Shown here piece after piece: positions 1 through 8,500 of a DNA stretch of 64,000 nucleotides (positions within the stretch are counted from its first letter, which is position 1; each line of letters starts with the position of its first letter). The stretch spans positions 186,001 to 250,000 of the forward strand of contig JAEUHI010000048.1 in the NCBI GenBank assembly GCA_016795385.1, written 5' to 3'. The DNA is from Verrucomicrobiales bacterium. GTDB taxonomy: Bacteria > Verrucomicrobiota > Verrucomicrobiia > Verrucomicrobiales > DEV007. Below the pieces are notes generated by a model. The model was not told the origin of the DNA and did no database searches. It worked only from the letters and a program-made list of their open reading frames with translations. The translations under genes were made by a program, and so were the position numbers.

Positions 1-404
1 CGGGGGTCACCCTCGTCCTCGAGCATCTCAATTCCCGCGACGACACCCACCCGATGAAGGGGCACCCGGGCTATTTCGGCGACGACGTCGATTTCTGCGT
101 GGATCTCATCAACCGGGTCGGTTCGCCGAATTTCAAGCTCCTCTTCGACATCTACCACGTCTCCGTCATGAACGGCGACATCATTCGCCGCATCCGGCAA
201 TACAAGGACGTCATCGGCCACTACCACACCGCCGGGAATCCCGGCCGCGCCGAGCTCGACAACACCCAGGAGATCAATTACCCGCCCATCCTCGAAGCCA
301 TCCTCGAGACCGGCTACACGGGCTACGTCGCCCAGGAATTCATCCCGACTTGGGACGATCCCGTCCTTGCCCTGCGTCAGGCCGCGCAGCTTTGTGACAT
401 CTGA
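1..404 (+). CDS. hydroxypyruvate isomerase-like TIM-barrel protein, 5' truncated
   Basis: This is the C-terminal part of a sugar isomerase of the hydroxypyruvate isomerase / AP endonuclease 2 TIM-barrel superfamily; the reading frame is open from base 3 and runs off the left edge. Family hallmarks are visible: an LxLEHLNSRDD segment at the start, LLFDIYHV in the middle, then HYHTAGNPGR and a late YVAQEF. The Glu, Asp, His and Glu in these motifs correspond to the usual metal and substrate ligands of the family. It lies 28 bp upstream of an exported Gfo/Idh/MocA oxidoreductase in the same orientation, a common pairing in sugar and inositol-type catabolism, so the two are probably cotranscribed. 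The true substrate cannot be read from the sequence. Confidence 0.85.
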   Translation, partial: GVTLVLEHLNSRDDTHPMKGHPGYFGDDVDFCVDLINRVGSPNFKLLFDIYHVSVMNGDIIRRIRQYKDVIGHYHTAGNPGRAELDNTQEINYPPILEAILETGYTGYVAQEFIPTWDDPVLALRQAAQLCDI

Positions 405-432
405 TTTTTCACCGACCCAACCCTCTACATTC

Positions 433-1782
433 ATGGACCATACCCCCTCGACCTCCCGCCGCCGATTCCTCGGCCAAGCCGCCGCCCTCATGGCCGCGCC
501 CACGATCCTTCCTTCCGGCCTTCTCGGCCAGAATGCCCCGAGCAAACGGGTTGCGATGGGGTTCATCGGCCTTGGCAACCGTGGCATCGGCGTGATGGAG
601 GCCTTCCTCAACCATGCCGACGTCCAGGGCGTCGCGGTCTGTGATGTCGACGACCTCCATTTCCGACAACAGGGCGAGAAAAAGAGCCGCGACTATGGCC
701 GCACCCCGGGCAAAGCCGCGATGGAGGCCGCCCATGCGAAACGGAGCGACTCAGGATCGTGGAAAGGCTGCACCGCCTACGAGGATTTCCGCGAATTGAT
801 CGCCCGCGACGACATCGACGCGGTGATGATCGCCACGCCTGATCACTGGCACGGCGTCATCTGCATGGAAGCGCTCCGCTCCGGCAAGGACGTCTACTGC
901 GAGAAGCCCGTCACTCACAAATACGCCGAGGGCCACGCCATCCACCGCGAGGTGGCGAAGCGGAAGGCCGTCTTCCAGGTGGGATCCCAGCAGCGCTCCG
1001 ACGCTCTTTTCCAACAGGCCGTCGAGATCGTGCGCAACGGGCTCATTGGCAAAGTCACGAAGGTCGAGGTGGGTCTCCCCACCGGACACGACCAACCAGA
1101 GGGCGATGCCAGCGAAAAGACACCGCCGTCCGATCTGAATTACGACCTCTGGTGCGGTCCGGCCGAGCTCCTGCCCTACCGCGAAGCCTGCCATCACTGG
1201 TCCTGGCGCTGGACGAAGACCTACGGCGGCGGCCAGCTCATGGACTGGATCGGCCACCACAACGACATCGCCCACTGGGGACTCGACATGGACAAGAGCG
1301 GCCCGATCTCGGTCGAAGCGAAGGATTGGATCTACCCCACGACGAAACTCTACGACGCGCCGATGAGCTACGACGTGATCTCGAAGTATGGCAATGGTGT
1401 CGAAGTGGTGATGTCCTCGCGTCTCCCCATGGGCACGAAGTGGATCGGCGAGAATGGCTGGGTCCACGTCAACCGGGGCAAGCTCGAGACCTCGGACCCG
1501 GCTTGGGCGATGCCCGGATTTGCCGCGGGCGAGTGGAAGACCTACAAAACGCCGGGACACCAGCGCAACTTCATTGATTGCGTCCTTTCGCGTGGCGATA
1601 CCATTGCCAATGCGGAGACCGCGCATCGTTCCATCACCCCGGGGCACCTCGCCTACCTCTCCCATGCCGTCGGTGCACCGGTGCAATGGGATCCGAAGAC
1701 CGAGACAGTGGTCGGAAACGACGACGCCCAGAAACGACTCATGGCATTGCCCTATCGCGGGAATTGGAAACTCGGGGTCTGA
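433..1782 (+). CDS. Tat-exported Gfo/Idh/MocA family oxidoreductase
   Basis: This encodes a 449-residue NAD(P)-dependent oxidoreductase. The ATG at 433 is chosen because the protein then begins with a twin-arginine signal (SRRRFLGQ followed by a hydrophobic Ala-rich stretch); a longer frame from 367 adds residues overlapping the upstream gene. The Rossmann motif is GFIGLGNRG, and the family motif CEKPVTH, carrying the catalytic-region Lys, is present after VMIATPDHWH. The C-terminal half holds the usual beta-sheet domain, with GGGQLMDWIGHHNDIAHWGLDMD as a ligand-side segment. Proteins of this type in Verrucomicrobia and Planctomycetes are exported folded with their cofactor. Probable operon with the upstream isomerase. 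Substrate unknown; three other members occur in this window. Confidence 0.9.
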   Translation: MDHTPSTSRRRFLGQAAALMAAPTILPSGLLGQNAPSKRVAMGFIGLGNRGIGVMEAFLNHADVQGVAVCDVDDLHFRQQGEKKSRDYGRTPGKAAMEAAHAKRSDSGSWKGCTAYEDFRELIARDDIDAVMIATPDHWHGVICMEALRSGKDVYCEKPVTHKYAEGHAIHREVAKRKAVFQVGSQQRSDALFQQAVEIVRNGLIGKVTKVEVGLPTGHDQPEGDASEKTPPSDLNYDLWCGPAELLPYREACHHWSWRWTKTYGGGQLMDWIGHHNDIAHWGLDMDKSGPISVEAKDWIYPTTKLYDAPMSYDVISKYGNGVEVVMSSRLPMGTKWIGENGWVHVNRGKLETSDPAWAMPGFAAGEWKTYKTPGHQRNFIDCVLSRGDTIANAETAHRSITPGHLAYLSHAVGAPVQWDPKTETVVGNDDAQKRLMALPYRGNWKLGV

Positions 1783-1813
1783 GCCGGATCCGCCAGACGG
1801 CGTGGGAAATGAG

Positions 1814-1832
1814 GCCTTTTTACCCAAAAGGC
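1814..1832 (+). terminator. short hairpin after the oxidoreductase gene
   Basis: A 7-bp stem (GCCTTTT / AAAAGGC) with a 5-base loop lies 32 bp after the stop codon of the upstream oxidoreductase gene. No U-tract follows it, so termination is only a possibility. Confidence 0.3.
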
Positions 1833-1842
1833 GGGCTCGACC

Positions 1843-1882
1843 ATTATTATAATTTTGACAATTATAATAATTTCCATATAAT
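1843..1882 (+). promoter_or_regulatory. near-consensus sigma-70 promoter embedded in a perfect AT-rich inverted repeat
   Basis: A perfect TTGACA (1855-1860) is followed after 16 bp by a perfect TATAAT (1877-1882). The -35 box starts inside the loop of a perfect 12-bp inverted repeat, ATTATTATAATT at 1843-1854 and AATTATAATAAT at 1860-1871. The left arm also contains another TATAAT. In a genome of about 65 percent GC such a run is conspicuous. The predicted start of transcription near 1889 excludes the TTG at 1882 as start codon and supports the ATG at 1918. The palindrome looks like an operator for a repressor competing with RNA polymerase; which one is unknown. Confidence 0.75.
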
Positions 1883-1917
1883 TGGAGAAGCCCGACCTTC
1901 CGGCGGTGCTCTTCTCC

Positions 1918-2175
1918 ATGTCCCGATCGGTCTCGATTTGTCTCCTCCTTCTTCCCGCCCTCCCTCTGGCGGGACGAGCCGCCGATTCCAAACCCAAGGC
2001 TTCCGCCAATGCTACCGCCCCGTCGTGGGACGCCCACGTCTGGGAGCCGGGCAGCGTGGAGGCCTTCTGGCGCTCCAAGGAGACCACCGCCACGGTCAAG
2101 AACGCCGGAACGGCTCAACCCAAACCTCAGGCCCCCGCGCCCTCCGATTTTTCCAGCAGACAGTCCGGGAAGTAA
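1918..2175 (+). CDS. small secreted protein of unknown function
   Basis: An 85-residue protein with a clear Sec signal peptide (a short basic start, then a Leu-rich core ending near GRAA), leaving a mature part of roughly 63 residues rich in Lys, Ser, Ala and Pro, with one aromatic patch (WDAHVWEPGSVEAFW). I do not recognise the family. The gene sits alone behind a very strong promoter-like sequence and is closed by a rho-independent terminator, so it is a single-gene transcription unit. There is no convincing Shine-Dalgarno. The strong promoter together with the palindromic element suggests a tightly controlled, highly expressed product; its role is open. Confidence 0.65.
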   Translation: MSRSVSICLLLLPALPLAGRAADSKPKASANATAPSWDAHVWEPGSVEAFWRSKETTATVKNAGTAQPKPQAPAPSDFSSRQSGK

Positions 2176-2221
2176 CCAGCTCGACGTCCCTGCCCTCTCT
2201 CAAGGCACGTCTGGAATGAAG

Positions 2222-2252
2222 AGCCCCCGCAGCGAACCTGCGGGGGCTTTTT
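2222..2252 (+). terminator. rho-independent terminator
   Basis: An 11-bp perfect stem (AGCCCCCGCAG / CTGCGGGGGCT) with a 5-base loop is followed by a run of five T. It closes the small secreted-protein gene. Confidence 0.9.
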
Positions 2253-2422
2253 GTCTCGCTGTTAATGCGACTGCGGGCAACCGCCCCGTCAGTATAACCT
2301 GGCACCTTCTGAGGAATATTACCTGGCACTATCTCGGAGCGATTTGAAATGGCCGATACCAAAAGATTCTCGGTTATGAATTGATTCTTGCGGAATTGCC
2401 GGCCTCGTTGTCTCGTTTTATC

Positions 2423-3079
2423 ATGCTCCATGAGCCGCCCGATCGCGCCCCCGAGACCCCGAACGAATGGGGCGTTCTGGTGATCCTCTCTTTCTTTTTC
2501 GGGCTGTTTCTCGTGGTTGAGCTGGCCCGCGAGTTTTCGATCGAGAAACTCAGCGTGCCATTTTTCCTGATCTCGTGGGTGATCCTCCTCGTGATCCATG
2601 AGGGCGGTCACGCCCTGATGGCCCGGCTCGTCGGCTGGCGGGTCGAACGCATCGCGATCGGGAGCGGCCGGGTGCGGATGGAGCGGCAAATCTTCGGGGT
2701 GCCGGTCGAGTTTCGCACGCTGCCTCTTTCCGGTTATGTCATTCCCCGCCCCCGAGACCTTCGGGTCCCCCAATTGAAGCAATTCCTCATCTTCGCGGCA
2801 GGACCGGGGATCGAGCTGCTCCTCGTCACGATCATCGCCCTGCTCGTGGGACCTGACAGTCTTCTCGCGGCATCAGGCCATCCCGGAATGATCGCCTTGC
2901 AGACCTTCTGTGTGGCGGCGTTGTTCGGGGCGGGGCTCAACCTGATCCCTTTTCCTCATGCCGATGGGAAAGGTGGTGTCTCGTGGTCCGACGGGCTGGG
3001 CATGATCCTCTGTTGGCGGACCCGCACCGAGGATTACCGGCAATGGATTGACGGGGAGGAAGCAAAAGAATCGGAATGA
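2423..3079 (+). CDS. M50-type membrane metalloprotease homologue
   Basis: A 218-residue polytopic membrane protein. The zinc-protease motif HEGGH (HExxH, residues 59-63) lies at the end of a hydrophobic helix preceded by SWVILLVI, and a second conserved patch (LNLIPFPHADGKGG, with the aspartate following NLIP) matches the M50/site-2 protease pattern in which NPxPxxDG supplies the third zinc ligand. At least four hydrophobic segments are visible. The ATG at 2423 is preferred over a TTG at 2381 because of the membrane topology. The gene is convergent with the vWA operon, only 1 bp apart at the stop codons. It may cleave membrane-bound substrates; the degenerate NPxPxxDG (NLIPFPHADG) leaves activity to be shown. 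Confidence 0.75.
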   Translation: MLHEPPDRAPETPNEWGVLVILSFFFGLFLVVELAREFSIEKLSVPFFLISWVILLVIHEGGHALMARLVGWRVERIAIGSGRVRMERQIFGVPVEFRTLPLSGYVIPRPRDLRVPQLKQFLIFAAGPGIELLLVTIIALLVGPDSLLAASGHPGMIALQTFCVAALFGAGLNLIPFPHADGKGGVSWSDGLGMILCWRTRTEDYRQWIDGEEAKESE

Positions 3080-3080
3080 T

Positions 3081-5693
3081 TCACGCCACCCGACGGGGCT
3101 TGAAGAGATCGACGACGCCGAGGACGTTCTCCCAACGACGGATCGCGAGATCGAGGATGAAGACGCCGAGGAAGGCCAACATCAGCCAAGGCCAAAGCTC
3201 GACGTAGCGGGCGACGTCTTCTCCGGTCAACTCAAGCGGAGCATCAGCCTTTTCCAGATAAGTGCCGCCCGTGATCTCGCAGGCCTCTTTGAGCAAGGCA
3301 TCATCAATCTGCCCGGTCGCGACCTCGGTGGAGGGATTGTGGACGTGACCGGCTGAAACCATCTGCGAGCCGGAGCGGGCTCGAACGAGATACACGCCGG
3401 GCTCGCTGGGACGGAACCGGGAGCCATACCAGCCCGGCCCTTCCTGCTCGAGGGTGACGGTTGCGATGGTCTTCATCGTCGAGCCGAGGGCATTGGCGGG
3501 GACGTGGAAGACATCGGCTTCGACCGTGGCTCCATCGCGGCGGGTCGCGGCGTCTTCGGCGAGATCGACGACGATCTTCACCTCGGACCCTTCCTCCTCG
3601 AGCCGGAGATCCATGAAGAGCCCCTGAGGCGCGCGGGCGGTCTCGCGGAGGATCTGCGACCAAAGGCGGCTGTAGCCTTCCCAATCGGACACCCAGAGCG
3701 CGGCCCAGCGGGATTTGCAGTCGGAGGTGAAGGCGCTGACCTTCCCGAGGCCGAAACGCCAATGGGCGAGGAGGGGATCGCCCGTGTCGGTGACGAGCGG
3801 GATCTGCGCGGTGGCTTTGCGGTTCGTTTTCACGTAGCCGAGCAAAGGCGGGGCCTGGCCGTCCTCCCAATCCCGGAGCATGGGATGTTTTTCGACGAGC
3901 TTCGGCTCGAAGGCCTCCTCGCGAATCATCCGTCCGGTATGGGTGAGGGTGTCCTGGGTGAAGATGCGTACGATGGAGTTGGGATCCATCGTCACATAGC
4001 TCTGGCCGCCACCGGCCGCGGCGATGGACTGGAGCAAGCCCACTTGGGCTCCGCCGCCGACGGCGACGGTCGAAATGGTGATGCCCTCCGCATGGCATTG
4101 CGAGGCGAGGGCCTGATAACCCTCGCCCGAGGTCTGCCCGTCGGTGAGGACGATCATGTGCTTGATCTTTGATTTCACCCGGTTCAGTTCCTCTCGGGCG
4201 CGGACCATCCCGGGATAGGCGTTGGTGCCACCGCCGGAGCCGATCTGGGAGATCTGGTTCGCGATCGTGCTGATGGAGGTGACCTTCGTCATCGGCACGA
4301 TCTCGTGGACCTGCGAGTCGAAGGCATACACACCGATGGAATCCTTGTTTGTCAGCAACTCGGCGCTGGCGACGGCGGCGGCCTTGCAGATCTCGATCTT
4401 CTGCCCGGCCATCGAACCGGAGCGGTCGATGACAAGAGCGAGGGCGGAGGACTGGAATTCTTCCTGATCGGGAGCCTTGAGTTTCACGGGCAGGACTTCT
4501 TCGACCGGCGTGCGGTAATAGCCTCCGACGCCGAAGGAGTTCATCCCGCCGATCATCACGAACCCACCACCCAGCTTTTCCACGTAGTCGCGCATCGCCG
4601 TCATCCGCGCTTCGCCGATGCGGTGGGCGGGGATATCGGAAAGGATGATGCCATCGTAGCCCGCCAGTTCCTGGAGGGATTCGGGAAGCCCCTCGGGTGC
4701 GCGCACGTCGAGACGGATGCCCTCTTTTTCCATCGCGCCGACGAGGTAGCGCGACTCGCCCTCCTCACCCTCGACGTAGAGAAAGAGCGGTTTGCCCCGG
4801 ACATCGACGATGGCGAGAGATTCGTTGTTTTCAGGAATGGCATCGCGTCCTTCGAAGCCTTCGATGACGGCGCGATAGTTGTAGATGTTCCGCTTCTCCG
4901 GGACCCGGGTGAAGCGGTGGGTGAAGAGTTCGCCGGCCTTCAGGGCGACGTCGATGGCATCGACCTCGACTCCGTTCTCAAAGAGACGCAGCCTGCCGGG
5001 TCCATCCAGGGAGCCTTCGACCGTCGCGGTGAGATCGAGACTGGCGCCCTCGTTCAGCCGGGATTGCGAGCTGGCCAGACGCGTGACGCGCACGTCGGGC
5101 TGAATGGTACCGGTGACGCCCAGTGCGTGGATCTTGATCCCTGCGACGGCGGCTTCGTTGGCGGCATTGATGAGGGAGCCCTGGGTCTCCACGCCGTCAC
5201 CCACGACGATCAGATGGCGGCTCGACCCGGCCGGGAAAAGTCCGCGAGCGAGGAGGGCACCGCGTTCGAAATTCGACGAAGCTCCAATCTCGCCCATCAG
5301 GGACTTGGCCGCCTCCGCCTCCGGCAGATCCCCTTTGCTCCCTGGATTCACCAAGAGGCGTCCCTCCGATCCGACCGCGACAAATCCGACGCTGGCTTCC
5401 GAGCCGATGCGATCACGGAGCTGCGCGGCCGATTCGTAGACGCTCTTCAAACCCGCCTCGCCTTGGCTGCGGCTGTGATCGAGGAGGAAGAGCACGGACT
5501 GGTCCCGGCTCGTCATGAGGCGGGCCGGCGAAGCCAGCGCGAGGACGGCGAGAATGACGAGGAGGGCACGCGTGATCAGGAGAAAACGACGCCTTCCCGC
5601 CCCCATCGGATGGGTCGAGCGCGCATCGAACCAAACCAGCAGGGCGAGTGCGGGCAGGATCAGCAAGAGGGCTTTGGGATACAACCAGTCCAT
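3081..5693 (-). CDS. membrane-anchored protein with two von Willebrand A domains and a GATase-like domain
   Basis: This 870-residue protein is the last gene of the MoxR operon. Two N-terminal transmembrane helices are followed by a first vWA-like domain (LLDHSRS, a DxSxS metal-site motif) at about residues 65-190, a beta-rich region, then a class-I glutamine-amidotransferase-like segment (GYDGIILSDIPAHRI, GGGFVMIGG) near 340-400, and a second complete vWA domain starting at VIDRSGSM with the later LTDGQTSGE motif. A last transmembrane helix precedes a short basic tail. The architecture resembles the large periplasmic vWA proteins that accompany MoxR/BatA loci. vWA domains bind partner proteins through a metal site. 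Partner and substrate are unknown. It starts 9 bp below the upstream gene. Confidence 0.85.
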   Translation of the reverse strand: MDWLYPKALLLILPALALLVWFDARSTHPMGAGRRRFLLITRALLVILAVLALASPARLMTSRDQSVLFLLDHSRSQGEAGLKSVYESAAQLRDRIGSEASVGFVAVGSEGRLLVNPGSKGDLPEAEAAKSLMGEIGASSNFERGALLARGLFPAGSSRHLIVVGDGVETQGSLINAANEAAVAGIKIHALGVTGTIQPDVRVTRLASSQSRLNEGASLDLTATVEGSLDGPGRLRLFENGVEVDAIDVALKAGELFTHRFTRVPEKRNIYNYRAVIEGFEGRDAIPENNESLAIVDVRGKPLFLYVEGEEGESRYLVGAMEKEGIRLDVRAPEGLPESLQELAGYDGIILSDIPAHRIGEARMTAMRDYVEKLGGGFVMIGGMNSFGVGGYYRTPVEEVLPVKLKAPDQEEFQSSALALVIDRSGSMAGQKIEICKAAAVASAELLTNKDSIGVYAFDSQVHEIVPMTKVTSISTIANQISQIGSGGGTNAYPGMVRAREELNRVKSKIKHMIVLTDGQTSGEGYQALASQCHAEGITISTVAVGGGAQVGLLQSIAAAGGGQSYVTMDPNSIVRIFTQDTLTHTGRMIREEAFEPKLVEKHPMLRDWEDGQAPPLLGYVKTNRKATAQIPLVTDTGDPLLAHWRFGLGKVSAFTSDCKSRWAALWVSDWEGYSRLWSQILRETARAPQGLFMDLRLEEEGSEVKIVVDLAEDAATRRDGATVEADVFHVPANALGSTMKTIATVTLEQEGPGWYGSRFRPSEPGVYLVRARSGSQMVSAGHVHNPSTEVATGQIDDALLKEACEITGGTYLEKADAPLELTGEDVARYVELWPWLMLAFLGVFILDLAIRRWENVLGVVDLFKPRRVA

Positions 5694-5702
5694 TCGAGGA
5701 TC

Positions 5703-7553
5703 TCAGTAGACGGCGTGGCGGTGGAAGAGCCAGCTCTCCAGAAGGAGCACCACCGCGACCGCTGCGAGCAGCCAGAGTTTCAAATTGCCGGCGAAGCGGT
5801 TCGAGGTGGCGAAGTAGGCGGGATCACCTTCCTCCCCTTCCCCGCGCGAGCGGAGATCGGTCTCCTCGCGCGAGAGGAGGTGCGAGGCACCACGCAAACC
5901 GGTATCCGTTTCCCAGACACCGCTACGGTTCATTTCGAGGACGTCTGAAGTGATGGGCAGATCGATCTGGCGCGATCCCGAGCCGCTCTCCGTCCATGTG
6001 ATCGTTTTTCCGGTGACGGGAGCGAGTTCGCCCGAACGATAGAGCCGGTTTGAACCACCCCGCTCTTCCTGGTTCACCGTCCAAAACAAGGCGTTGCCCA
6101 TCAGGATGGGAAAGGAGGCGGTCAGAGGAAGTCGCTCGGAGAGTCCCGGAGAGAAACCCATCACGACGATGCGCTGGCCGCCGACTTCACCGGCGGACAG
6201 GACGGGATCACTTCCGGCGAACCAGAGAGGCTCGAGCGATCCGCGGGCTTCGAAAAGGCCGGTCTGGGTCAGGGCGACCCGGCTGCTGCTGACCCGGAAG
6301 AGCACGGGGTGATCCGACATCCCCACACGCACCGAATCGTAGGGCACCGGCGCAGAGAGACGCTTGGACACGAGCGGACCGGCGTAGTCGGGCGGATTGA
6401 GGACTACGGCAGGAGTGTCGGACGGCCATTCCTCGGGCAACCAACCGTCGAAGATCACGGCATCGACCTTTTCCGACAAAGGCCAAGCTTTGGGAGCGCC
6501 CTTGAGCAGTTCGAAGGTGCCGGATTCCTGCAAGGAAGACAAAGCGAAGCGGGTGTAGGGGTCCTCCGACTCGTCGGGACGGATCCAGGCGGCAAGGATC
6601 GGCCGGATCTCGGGGAGAGGCAGGGAGACTTCGTTATCGAGAGAGAAGGCATCTCCCTCCATTTCGAGGGCGAGTCGCAGGATCTGATCGCGCGAACCAT
6701 TGATCCGGAACGTGAGGGAACTTTCGCCACCCGGCTCGAGGTCCAGCTCGCGCATCTGGCTGGGGATGCCACCGACGGAGACCTGGAGTTTCGCCTTCGT
6801 CGCCGCGGGGGCGTCCTGGTTCAAGCCGATCCTGACAAAGACATCATAGCGGGCGTGTTCGAGTGGCACGCCGCGGAGCGAGACGGCGGTGATGCCGGCA
6901 TTGCTCACCTCGGGCAAGGCGAGATTCAGCTCATGGAGTTTCAGATCCTCACCGGGGTTTTCGAGGAGACGATCACTGAGATGCCAGACCGCCGTGGGCG
7001 GCTCGAGCCCGGCGATCATGCGGGCGGTCTCGATCGCCGTATCGGGACGTCCCGCGATCGGACGGGTCGCGACCGACTCGAGCCGGGAGAGGAGCTCGCG
7101 CCGTTTGGTCGTGCGCGGCTGGAGCACCTCGGGCCGCTGGTCATAGGCGACAAGGGCGATCCCGACCTCTTCCGGCACCTTGGTGAGCCGGTCGCGGAGA
7201 AGGCGCTTGGCCGCCTCGAGGCGACTCTCGCCCGCCTCATCCCGCACCTCCATCGAGGCGGATCGATCGAGGAGGACGACGACCGTACGATATCGATCGG
7301 CATCGTCCTGCCGCACGATGAGACGCGAGAGAACAAAGATCGCCAAAGCGAGGAGGATCAGCGTCATCGCCAGCGAGAGCCAGCGTTTCAAACGCCGCAG
7401 CCAGGCCGATTCCTGGTGCTCGCGGGCGAGGGTTTTAAAAAAGACGAGAGTCGAGACGCGCACCTTCTTCGAGCGGCGGCGCACGAGGTAGAGCACCACG
7501 GGAATGATCCCGAGGAGGAGGAGCCAGAGAGAGCCTGGATTGAGAAATTCCAT
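5703..7553 (-). CDS. BatA-like membrane protein with vWA domain
   Basis: A 616-residue protein with the BatA N-terminal domain: a hydrophobic helix, then the basic YLVRRRSKKVRVSTLVFF segment, and a second helix near residue 65-85. A vWA domain follows (VVVLLDRSASMEVRDE, with the DxSxS metal site), then a long beta-rich periplasmic part and a C-terminal transmembrane helix (LWLLAAVAVVLLLESWLF). BatA proteins work with MoxR ATPases and DUF58 proteins in envelope stress tolerance; here all three are in the same operon. Spacing to the DUF58 gene upstream is 15 bp and to the next gene 9 bp. Confidence 0.85.
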   Translation of the reverse strand: MEFLNPGSLWLLLLGIIPVVLYLVRRRSKKVRVSTLVFFKTLAREHQESAWLRRLKRWLSLAMTLILLALAIFVLSRLIVRQDDADRYRTVVVLLDRSASMEVRDEAGESRLEAAKRLLRDRLTKVPEEVGIALVAYDQRPEVLQPRTTKRRELLSRLESVATRPIAGRPDTAIETARMIAGLEPPTAVWHLSDRLLENPGEDLKLHELNLALPEVSNAGITAVSLRGVPLEHARYDVFVRIGLNQDAPAATKAKLQVSVGGIPSQMRELDLEPGGESSLTFRINGSRDQILRLALEMEGDAFSLDNEVSLPLPEIRPILAAWIRPDESEDPYTRFALSSLQESGTFELLKGAPKAWPLSEKVDAVIFDGWLPEEWPSDTPAVVLNPPDYAGPLVSKRLSAPVPYDSVRVGMSDHPVLFRVSSSRVALTQTGLFEARGSLEPLWFAGSDPVLSAGEVGGQRIVVMGFSPGLSERLPLTASFPILMGNALFWTVNQEERGGSNRLYRSGELAPVTGKTITWTESGSGSRQIDLPITSDVLEMNRSGVWETDTGLRGASHLLSREETDLRSRGEGEEGDPAYFATSNRFAGNLKLWLLAAVAVVLLLESWLFHRHAVY

Positions 7554-7568
7554 GGTCGGTGGCGGTCC

Positions 7569-8489
7569 TCAGGAGTTCCCGGCGAGGGCCGAGCCCCGCG
7601 AGAGCAGGTCGAGAAAGAGTTCGTCAAAGGGACAATCGGTGCGCCAGCGCTGGTAATCGATCTGCCGCGCCTGACAGGTCTTCTCGATATCGTCGAGAAA
7701 CTGGCCGAAACGCTTTTCGTAGCGCTCGCGGTCTCCGGGGGTGAACCAAAGGCGGCGATACTCCTGTGTCTCGACATCGAAGAGTTCGATCTCGCCCTCG
7801 ACGTCGGGCTTTTCCTCCCACGGGTGGAAGACCTGGATGAAATGGATCTCACCCGGCCACGCCGAGGCGTGACGGATCGCCTCGCGGGCCTCGTCGATGT
7901 CGCGTCCGTAGAGGTCGGAGATCACGAAGATGATGCCGTAGCGCTGTTTGCCGGGCTGGAAATCCTGGAAGCAGCGTTCCAGATCGGTGAGGCCGCCATA
8001 TTCGAGATCCCGGGCAAAATCGAGGACGCGCTGCAGGCTCCCCTGCCCTTTCAACGGTGGCGGCGGCGGCGCGAGACTGGCTCCGATCCCATGGAGGCTG
8101 ACGCGGTGATGCCCGACCAATCCCATATAGGCGAGCGCCACGGCGAGTTTCAGACTCGTGAGCCGTTTCTCCGGAAAAGGTTCGATCATCGATCCGCTCG
8201 TATCGACGACGATGTGCACGTGGAATTCCTGGATCTCCTCGTAGAGCCGGATAAAGAGGCGGTCGAGGCGCGCGTAGAGCCGCCAATCGATCGCGCGGAA
8301 ATCATCTTTCGGCGTGTAATGCCGGAAATCCTTGAACTCCCGCGTGAACCCCGTCGCCGGCGTGTTTTGCAGCCCTTTGCGGCGGAGTTGTTTCCGCTTC
8401 CGCAATCGCAGGAAGAGCGCCCGCAGCCGGTCGAGGAACTCGGCATCGAACAATTCTTCCCGGGGGGAGGTGGGGGTGGGCGCGGACAT
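7569..8489 (-). CDS. DUF58 domain protein
   Basis: A 306-residue cytoplasmic protein with the DUF58 signature: FRHYTPKDDFRAIDWRLYAR near residue 60-80, followed by a vWA-like core (HIVVDTSGSM) and a later YGIIFVISDLYGRD segment. The ATG at 8489 is preferred to a TTG at 8504 that would overlap the preceding stop codon. DUF58 proteins are encoded almost always next to MoxR ATPases and are thought to be their partners or substrates. Lies between the giant TPR/PQQ gene (11 bp gap) and the BatA gene. Confidence 0.9.
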   Translation of the reverse strand: MSAPTPTSPREELFDAEFLDRLRALFLRLRKRKQLRRKGLQNTPATGFTREFKDFRHYTPKDDFRAIDWRLYARLDRLFIRLYEEIQEFHVHIVVDTSGSMIEPFPEKRLTSLKLAVALAYMGLVGHHRVSLHGIGASLAPPPPPLKGQGSLQRVLDFARDLEYGGLTDLERCFQDFQPGKQRYGIIFVISDLYGRDIDEAREAIRHASAWPGEIHFIQVFHPWEEKPDVEGEIELFDVETQEYRRLWFTPGDRERYEKRFGQFLDDIEKTCQARQIDYQRWRTDCPFDELFLDLLSRGSALAGNS

Positions 8490-8500
8490 GCGGGCGGAAA

